Source: UBA964 sp031382085
Lineage (GTDB): Bacteria; Pseudomonadota; Gammaproteobacteria; Steroidobacterales; Steroidobacteraceae
Assembly (NCBI GenBank): GCA_031382085.1
Contig: JANMYM010000083.1
Coordinates: forward strand, 186,001 to 250,000
Reading direction: 5' to 3'
Length of the DNA: 64,000 bases
Shown one piece after another: positions 58,710-64,000 of the stretch. The position numbers and the translations under genes were made by a program. Each line of letters begins with the position of its first letter. Within the stretch, counting starts at the first letter, position 1. Below the pieces are notes generated by a model. It was not told the DNA's origin and searched no databases. It saw nothing but the letters and a program-made list of their open reading frames with translations.

Positions 58710-58715
58710 TACACT
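58710..58715 (+). promoter_or_regulatory. Putative -10 TACACT of the amidohydrolase gene
   Basis: TACACT lies 8 nt before ATG 58724, the start that yields a signal peptide. This placement rejects the longer in-frame start at 58670, which would lie upstream of the promoter. Confidence 0.45.
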
Positions 58716-58723
58716 ATGCGCCC

Positions 58724-60772
58724 ATGATGAAAATCCTTCGCAATCATTCCAGAGCGTGCGTCCTGTTCTGGCTGCTAACGGCCGGTGGCTCGGTGGCGGC
58801 CGCGGACCATTTCGTGCTGCTGCAGAGCGGCGAGCGCATCGGCACGCTCGATGCGACCCGCGTGGCTAACAAAATCGACATTGTCTGGCGGGCTGATAAC
58901 AACGGTCGCGGCTCCAAGTTCCGTGAATCCGTGCTGCTCGGCGCTGACGGCTTGCCGGACCGCTGGACGATCGCCGGCAAGGCCTGGTTCGGTGCGCCGG
59001 TCGACGAGCGCTTCGAGCGCCAGGCGCGCGGCTCGCACTGGCGGAGTCTTAACGACCGCGGCAGCAGCCGCGACCGTGGCGCAGTCTACCTGCCCAACGA
59101 CGCCAGTCCCTGGTGCCAGGCGCTGTACCTGCAGCGCCTGTTGCAGAGCGCCAGCGGACGGATTCGCACCGCGCCGCTGGGCGAACTGCGCCTCGAGCGG
59201 ATCCGCGAACAGCCGCTGCAGACCGCCAAGGGTGTCGTGCCGGTCACGCTGTATGCGCTGTGGGGGCTGGACGTAACCCCTACCTACATGGTCGCCGGCG
59301 CGGACGGCGAATACCTTGGCAGCATCGCGCCGGGGTCGGTCTTTATTGCCACGACGCTCGAGGATCAGTACCGCCCGCTCAGCGACCTGGCCGACTCGCT
59401 GGATCGCGAATACCTTGCTCAGTTGACCCGCCGCCTGGCGCACAGGTTCGCCGGGCCGTACTGGATCCGGAACCTGCGCATTTTTGACAGCGCCAGCGGT
59501 TTGTTAGGTGCGCCGACCAGTGTGGTGGTGTACGGCGCGAACATCGTCGGCATCCGCCAGGACGATCCGCCGGCCGAAGCGCTGGTCATCGACGCCGCGG
59601 GCGGCACCCTGCTGCCGGGCCTGCATGACATGCACAACCATAACAGCTCGTGGAGCGGTCCGTTGCACATCGCCTCCGGCGTCACCACGGTGCGCGACAT
59701 GGGCAACGACAACGATGCGCTGCGCTCGCTGGTGCAACGGTTCGACAGCGGCGAGAACCTCGGGCCGCATGTATCGATGCGGGGTTTCCTCGAAGGCCGG
59801 TCGCCGTTTTCGGCGCGCGGCGGCTTTGTGGTCGAGCAACTGAAAGTCGCGCTAGACAAGGTCCGCTGGTATGCGGATCACGGCTACGCCGGCATCAAGA
59901 TCTACAACTCGATGACGCCGGACTGGGTCAAGCCGATCGCCGCCGAGGCCCATCGCCTGGGTCTGCCTGTCAGCGGGCATATTCCGGCGTTCATGACGCC
60001 GGAGCAGGCGGTCAGGGACGGTTACGATGAAATCAATCACATCAACCAGCTGATGCTGGGTTTCGTATTGGCGCCTAACGAGGACACGCGCACGACCCTG
60101 CGATTCACGGCCTTCGGCGAGCGCGTCGGGACTGTCGACCTGGACGGCGCGGCGGTCGCGCGCATGATTGCGCTGATGCGCGAACGCGGCATCGCGCTCG
60201 ACCCGACGCTGCAGCTGACAGGAAATATCCTGATGAGCCGGCCCGGCACCGTTGCGCCGGGCGATCGCGCGTGGTTGGACCACATGCCGGCACCCTATCA
60301 GCGCAGCCGGCGCGTCATGTCGCTGGATATCAAGCCTGCGCAGTACCCGTTGTACGAAGCCTCCTGGCGCAATACTCAGGCGCTGCTGCTGCGCCTGCAT
60401 CGCGCCGGCATCCGCATCATCCCAGGCACCGACGACATGGCGGGTCTGGCGCTGCACAGCGAGTTGGAGTCGTACGTCGCGGCCGGTTTCACGCCCGCCG
60501 AAGCGTTGCAGGCCGCGACCCTCGTGTCGGCCAGGCACCTGGGCACGGACTCGGTGGAGGGCAGCATCGCGATCGGCAAGCGCGCCGATCTGGTGCTGGT
60601 CGACGGCGATCCAACCCGGGATATCGCCGCGCTGCGCCGCGTGCGCATGACAGTCAAGGCCGGCACGGTGTATTTTCCGGCGGAAATCGACGCCGCCATG
60701 GGCATCAGGCCGTTTGCGACCGCGCCCGAGGTCCGGTCGCCCGCAGCGGCCGCGCCATCCGGACAGCGCTAA
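58724..60772 (+). CDS. Exported amidohydrolase family protein
   Basis: A 682-residue protein with signal peptide (MMKILRNHSRACVLFWLLTAGGSVAAA). About 220 residues of unassigned N-terminal domain precede a TIM-barrel amidohydrolase. Metal ligands are visible: HDMHNHN (HxH-type), GIKIYNS (lysine), SGHIPAF and EINHINQ (histidines) and PGTDDMAG (aspartate). The C-terminal GSIAIGKRADLVLVDGDP is the usual composite beta domain closing segment. It resembles imidazolonepropionase/prolidase-like amidohydrolases that act on dipeptides or cyclic amides in the periplasm. The substrate is unknown. The GST gene begins 3 bp after its stop. Confidence 0.88.
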   Translation: MMKILRNHSRACVLFWLLTAGGSVAAADHFVLLQSGERIGTLDATRVANKIDIVWRADNNGRGSKFRESVLLGADGLPDRWTIAGKAWFGAPVDERFERQARGSHWRSLNDRGSSRDRGAVYLPNDASPWCQALYLQRLLQSASGRIRTAPLGELRLERIREQPLQTAKGVVPVTLYALWGLDVTPTYMVAGADGEYLGSIAPGSVFIATTLEDQYRPLSDLADSLDREYLAQLTRRLAHRFAGPYWIRNLRIFDSASGLLGAPTSVVVYGANIVGIRQDDPPAEALVIDAAGGTLLPGLHDMHNHNSSWSGPLHIASGVTTVRDMGNDNDALRSLVQRFDSGENLGPHVSMRGFLEGRSPFSARGGFVVEQLKVALDKVRWYADHGYAGIKIYNSMTPDWVKPIAAEAHRLGLPVSGHIPAFMTPEQAVRDGYDEINHINQLMLGFVLAPNEDTRTTLRFTAFGERVGTVDLDGAAVARMIALMRERGIALDPTLQLTGNILMSRPGTVAPGDRAWLDHMPAPYQRSRRVMSLDIKPAQYPLYEASWRNTQALLLRLHRAGIRIIPGTDDMAGLALHSELESYVAAGFTPAEALQAATLVSARHLGTDSVEGSIAIGKRADLVLVDGDPTRDIAALRRVRMTVKAGTVYFPAEIDAAMGIRPFATAPEVRSPAAAAPSGQR

Positions 60773-60775
60773 CAG

Positions 60776-61459
60776 ATGTCTAACACACTATACATAGGTA
60801 ATCGTAACTACTCGTCGTGGTCGCTGCGGCCATGGTTGGTGCTCAAATGGGCAGGTCTCCCCTTTGTCGAACGCGAGATCAGGCTGGACCAGCCTGGTTA
60901 CGGCGGCGGCGGTATCGCGGAAATCCTGAAAATTTCGCCGACCGGGCGCGTCCCCTGCCTGCACGCGGGCAGTGTCGTCATCTGGGATTCGCTGGCGATC
61001 GCGGAGTGGGCCGTCGAGGAAAAGCCGGACGCGCAACTGTGGCCCGCTGACCGCGCGCAGCGGGCCAGGGCACGCTCTGTGGTGGCCGAGATGCATTCGG
61101 GGTTTTCCGATGTGCGGCGCCAACTGACCATGAATATCCAGCGGCGCTGCCCGCCCCAGGACTGGGAGCCTGCGACGCGCGCGCAGCTGGCGCGGATCGA
61201 GCAGATCTGGACCGAACTGTGCATGGCTAACAAAAGTGCCGGGCCGTGGCTGTTCGGGCGGCGCGGCATTGCCGATGCTTTCTATGCGCCGGTGGCGACC
61301 CGCATGCGCACTTATGGTGTGCAGCTCGCGCCGGCGGCGCAGGCCTGGTGCGACACGGTGTTCGCCGATGCTGCGTTTCGTGAATGGGAGGCCGCGGCGC
61401 AGCCGGACAGTTGGGACCAGCCGGGTTATCCGGTCATCGATAAATTGTATTCGCGTTAG
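60776..61459 (+). CDS. Glutathione S-transferase
   Basis: A 227-residue GST starting MSNTLYIGNRNYSSWSLRPWLVLKWAG, a pattern of the YfcF/zeta-like group with Ser residues (SSWS, about 13-16) at the glutathione site. ILKISPTGRVPCLHAG and WDSLAIAEWAVEEKPDAQLWP complete the N-terminal domain, and FGRRGIADAFYAPVATRM marks the helical domain. It lies 3 bp after the amidohydrolase, so the pair is co-transcribed. Its stop TAG is the start of the second 30-bp repeat copy. Confidence 0.88.
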   Translation: MSNTLYIGNRNYSSWSLRPWLVLKWAGLPFVEREIRLDQPGYGGGGIAEILKISPTGRVPCLHAGSVVIWDSLAIAEWAVEEKPDAQLWPADRAQRARARSVVAEMHSGFSDVRRQLTMNIQRRCPPQDWEPATRAQLARIEQIWTELCMANKSAGPWLFGRRGIADAFYAPVATRMRTYGVQLAPAAQAWCDTVFADAAFREWEAAAQPDSWDQPGYPVIDKLYSR

Positions 61460-61486
61460 TGTGGTGTCTCGCAGTTAACTTTTCAC
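61457..61486. repeat. 30-bp dispersed repeat, copy 2
   Basis: This matches 1274-1303 at about 24 of 30 positions and again begins on the TAG stop of the upstream gene. It is followed within 50 bp by a large nested inverted repeat (61537-61652), which copy 1 lacks. Confidence 0.5.
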
Positions 61487-61536
61487 GCGATCAGTCGCGA
61501 CGGTCTGACAACCCGACGCGAACAAAGCGATTGACG

Positions 61537-61652
61537 GGCGAGTGCGATGGCCCCGGCTGAGCCGCCGCGCAAGATCGCGCGTGAGTCCGCGAACCGCGAT
61601 CTTGCAAGCGTGACGCCCTTTGAGCCGCGCTGCCGGGGCCATCGCACTCGCC
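61537..61652. repeat. Nested inverted repeat between convergent genes
   Basis: A perfect 21-bp outer pair (61537-61557, GGCGAGTGCGATGGCCCCGG... against 61632-61652) encloses a perfect 11-bp inner pair (GCAAGATCGCG 61569-61579 against 61595-61605). The arrangement would fold into a cruciform or two-part RNA stem of 116 nt. It lies between the GST and SDR genes, which converge. It may be a terminator, a structured RNA or a palindromic mobile element; it has no T tract. Confidence 0.65.
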
Positions 61653-61663
61653 TGGCAATCAGC

Positions 61664-62470
61664 TCAACGCCGCAAACGGATCGCGCGCGCCGCAATCCGG
61701 TCCATCAACTGCGGCAGCAGGGGCTTGACGAAACGCCCGAACCGGCCGCGCAGCGACGTGATCAGCAGGCGCTGGCGGCGCGCCAGCGCGCTCCGCATCA
61801 TGCGAGCGCATCGTTCCGCGGTCATGATCGAGGGCTCGTTCATCGGCGAATGACCTAACGGTTGGCCGCCCGGGCCAATCGCGCGGCGGTGAATCTCGCT
61901 GACCACAAAGTCCGGCGCCACGATCGTGACCGCCACGCCGGAGCCGGCGAGTTCTATGCGCAGCGATTCAAAAAAGCCGACCATCGCATGCTTGCTGGCG
62001 GCATAAGCGGTGCGCTCGGGTACCCCGTTGAGGCCCGCCAGGCTCGCCACCGCGACAATCAACCCACCTGACACCTTGAGCGCCGGCAGCGCGGCACGCG
62101 TGCAATGCACGGCGCCCAGGAAATTGACGCGCATTATTTGTTCAAATACGTTGAAATCCGCTATCGCATCAAACCGGCTCCACATGGTAATGCCGGCGTT
62201 GTTGACGAGTATGTCGAGAGTCCCGAAGCGCGCCAGCCCCTGGTTCACGGCGTGCAGGCATTCCTGCTCGTTAGCCAGGTCGGCGCCGACTGTGCAGACT
62301 TCGGCGCCCAATTGTCGGCATTGTTCGGCGAGGCTCTCGAGACGTTCACGATTGCGCGCCACCAACGTTAGCCGCGGACAATCGCTCGCAAGTTCCAGCG
62401 CCAGAGCCCGACCGATCCCTTCGGACGCCCCGGTGATGAGAATTGCCTGGCCGGCGAATGTTGCGCTCAT
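61664..62470 (-). CDS. SDR-family oxidoreductase
   Basis: A 268-residue classical SDR: cofactor site TGASEGIGRAL (about 14-24), LVNNAGITMWSRF, catalytic Ser in VAVASLAGLNGVP and YAASKHA (YxxxK). The C-terminal 70 residues are basic (RRQRLLITSLRGRFGRFVKPLLPQLMDRIAARAIRLRR), as in membrane-associated SDRs that act on lipid or sterol substrates. CACAAT on this strand (62479-62484) lies 8 nt before the ATG. It is divergent from plsB. Confidence 0.88.
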   Translation of the reverse strand: MSATFAGQAILITGASEGIGRALALELASDCPRLTLVARNRERLESLAEQCRQLGAEVCTVGADLANEQECLHAVNQGLARFGTLDILVNNAGITMWSRFDAIADFNVFEQIMRVNFLGAVHCTRAALPALKVSGGLIVAVASLAGLNGVPERTAYAASKHAMVGFFESLRIELAGSGVAVTIVAPDFVVSEIHRRAIGPGGQPLGHSPMNEPSIMTAERCARMMRSALARRQRLLITSLRGRFGRFVKPLLPQLMDRIAARAIRLRR

Positions 62471-62513
62471 GGCGTCGCATTGTGCGCGCGCACGGCAAAA
62501 GCCCGCAATCGGT

Positions 62514-62519
62514 TAACAT
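62514..62519 (+). promoter_or_regulatory. Putative -10 TAACAT of plsB
   Basis: TAACAT is 7 nt before GTG 62527. The divergent SDR promoter hexamer lies at 62479-62484 on the other strand, so the 56-bp gap holds both. Confidence 0.4.
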
Positions 62520-62526
62520 CCGCGCC

Positions 62527-64000
62527 GTGAATTCTCTGCTGCGACGAATACTCGGTCTCTGGGTGCGCATCGACGTGCGCCCGGAGGACGCAACACAACG
62601 CCTGACGCAGGACTCTTTACGCATCTGCTACGTGATCGAGCGGCGCAGTACCGCGGATCTTGCGGCGCTGCAGATGGTCTGCAAGCGCGACGGCTTGCCG
62701 CGACCCGCGCGCCGCTTGTTAGGTGAAGGTCGCAGCGCGGTGCGGGCCTTCTTTCCGGTCTACCGCACCGAGAGTTTCTGGACTGCGCGCATAGACCGGC
62801 GCCCGCCGGCAGATCTCGCGCGGTTGGTCGATGCGGCGCTGCGCGACCCTGGCTTTGATCTGCGCCTCGCGCCGGTCGCGGTCTACTGGGGCCGCGCGCC
62901 GCAAAAGGAACGCTCGCTGCTGCGCCTGCTGCTGGCCGAGGACTGGGTCCTGAATGGCGCCTTGCGCAAGTTCTTCCAGGTCCTGATCAATGGCCGCCAG
63001 ACCATGGTCGAGATCGGCGAAACGGTCAGCCTGCGCGTCTTGTTAGGTGAGGAAACCCAGCCGCAGGCTGCGGCGCTGCGGATCAGCAGGCAATTGCGCG
63101 CCACCTTCCGCAGGCAAAGAGCGGCCCGTATCGGTCCGGACCTGTCGCACCGGCGCACGATCCTGGCGCGCGTGCTGCGTACCGCCGCAGTGCGGCGCGC
63201 GGCCGCGGCCGAGGCGCGCGAAAAGAAAATTACCCGCCGCGCGGCGCTGTTGACCGCGCGCAAGTACGGCGAGGAGATCGCGGCCAATTATTCGCACCCA
63301 TTTGTCAGTTTTGCCGAGCGGCTGCTCACCCGGCTCTGGAACAGGCTGTATGACGGCGTGGAATTCACGCATGCCGGGACGCTGGCCGCGGTGGCAGAGG
63401 GCCGTGAGATCGTTTTTGTGCCCTGCCATCGCAGTCACATGGACTACCTGCTGCTGTCCTACGCGATTTTTGAACAAGGCTACGCGGTACCGCACATAGC
63501 CGCGGGCATCAATCTCAATCTGCCCATCGTCGGCAGATATCTGCGCAAGGCTGGCGCTTTTTTCATACGCCGTTCGTTTCGGAGCAATGCGCTCTACACG
63601 GTTGTTTTCATGAAGTACCTGGCCACCATCATGGCGCGCGGCCATTCGGTGGAATATTTCATTGAAGGTGGGCGCTCGCGAACCGGGCGCCTGTTGCAGC
63701 CAAAGACCGGCATGTTGTCAATGACGGTACGTTCTTACCTGCGTGACCCGGTGCGGCCGGTGGTATTTCTGCCGGTGTATTTCGGCTACGAGCGCCTGGT
63801 AGAAGCTAACACCTATATCAGTGAGCTGTCCGGCCAGGAGAAAAAAAAGGAAAGCTGGCTCGATCTTGTGATGGCGCTCAGGGTTCTGAAGGAGAAATTC
63901 GGCCGCGTACATGTGAATATCGGTGAGCCTATTTTTCTCGAGCAGATTCTCGATGCGCACCAGGGCGATTGGCGGCAACAGGTCTTTGACGATGAAACCC
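62527..64000 (+). CDS. plsB: Glycerol-3-phosphate acyltransferase (partial)
   Basis: The first 491 residues of a PlsB-type acyltransferase, running off the window. The GTG start gives MNSLLRRILGLWVRIDVRPED. A long N-terminal helical region (1-270) precedes the acyltransferase domain: block I is PCHRSHMDYLLLS with H301 and D306 (HX4D). AAGINLNLPIVGRYLRKAGAFFIRRSF is block II, YFIEGGRSRTGRLLQPKTGML is block III and RPVVFLPVYFGYERLVEANTY is block IV. It makes lysophosphatidate from acyl-CoA/ACP and glycerol-3-phosphate at the inner membrane. All four blocks are intact. The remaining third of the gene lies beyond base 64000. Confidence 0.93.
   Translation, partial: MNSLLRRILGLWVRIDVRPEDATQRLTQDSLRICYVIERRSTADLAALQMVCKRDGLPRPARRLLGEGRSAVRAFFPVYRTESFWTARIDRRPPADLARLVDAALRDPGFDLRLAPVAVYWGRAPQKERSLLRLLLAEDWVLNGALRKFFQVLINGRQTMVEIGETVSLRVLLGEETQPQAAALRISRQLRATFRRQRAARIGPDLSHRRTILARVLRTAAVRRAAAAEAREKKITRRAALLTARKYGEEIAANYSHPFVSFAERLLTRLWNRLYDGVEFTHAGTLAAVAEGREIVFVPCHRSHMDYLLLSYAIFEQGYAVPHIAAGINLNLPIVGRYLRKAGAFFIRRSFRSNALYTVVFMKYLATIMARGHSVEYFIEGGRSRTGRLLQPKTGMLSMTVRSYLRDPVRPVVFLPVYFGYERLVEANTYISELSGQEKKKESWLDLVMALRVLKEKFGRVHVNIGEPIFLEQILDAHQGDWRQQVFDDET

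Noticed and set aside
1..64000. CRISPR arrays, tRNA or rRNA genes, complete insertion sequences or prophage
   Set aside because: I saw no regularly spaced direct repeats, no cloverleaf or rRNA signatures, no transposase or integrase, and only a single phage-like (sheath) gene.

Overview
The window is a gene-dense, high-GC chromosomal stretch of a free-living Gram-negative bacterium, most likely a gammaproteobacterium of the Nevskiales/Steroidobacterales/Xanthomonadales type. This is inferred from TtcA, GreB, a PlsB-type acyltransferase, SpeA, Ada, an RND pump, LemA/TPM and M13/S9/M1 exopeptidases, with GC-rich codon use throughout. I found about 60 protein genes, a nucleotidyltransferase remnant, several intergenic repeats, and no rRNA, tRNA, CRISPR array or complete insertion sequence.

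Layout. 1-1303: end of a TPR-like gene and a di-heme MbnH/MauG-type cytochrome. 1336-1680: decayed nucleotidyltransferase locus. 1788-5110 (-): ATP-grasp ligase, esterase and S51-like peptidase in one operon. 5154-10916 (+): EamA exporter, RND adaptor and pump, MAPEG protein. 11066-17028 (+): M32 carboxypeptidase, TtcA, then a translationally coupled trio (tyrosine phosphatase fused to a degenerate ADP-ribosylglycohydrolase, zinc metallopeptidase, ATP-grasp ligase). 17058-26321: S9 peptidase, HAD, VOC, GST and SDR enzymes, two uncharacterised proteins, NUDIX, aldo/keto reductase, AhpD-like protein. 26467-31291: UvrD-like helicase, Ada, M24 peptidase, RNA-binding protein. 31528-35101: DUF1838 group with a methyltransferase and a tandem-VOC protein. 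35087-43142: arginine decarboxylase, repeats, sulfurtransferase, GST with homospermidine synthase, PLP decarboxylase, thioredoxin-like protein, GreB. 43229-50949 (+): small conserved-looking protein, M13 peptidase, LemA, two TPM proteins, L,D-transpeptidase, M1 aminopeptidase. 51010-52644: an isolated contractile-tail sheath protein. 52650-64000: DUF4442 thioesterase, 5-oxoprolinase, bicupin, hydrolase, DUF1272, amidohydrolase, GST, SDR, and the start of plsB.

Common themes. Peptide and amino-acid turnover is prominent: M32, S9, M24, M13 and M1 peptidases, a PF15887-like peptidase, an S51-like peptidase and two ATP-grasp ligases. Small-molecule detoxification is also prominent: three GSTs, MAPEG, two tandem-VOC proteins, AKR and SDR. 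SpeA and homospermidine synthase point to a homospermidine polyamine pathway.

The strongest unexplained signal is a short word, consensus TGTTAG[C/G] and its complement, scattered about once per 500 bp on both strands, mostly inside genes. By hand count there are roughly 130 GTTAG/CTAAC sites, whereas the same TTAG tetramer preceded by any other base is rare. It resembles a HIP1-like, uptake-type or protein-binding genome motif. Many genes also have a -10-like hexamer only 6-10 nt before the start codon, suggesting widespread leaderless mRNAs.
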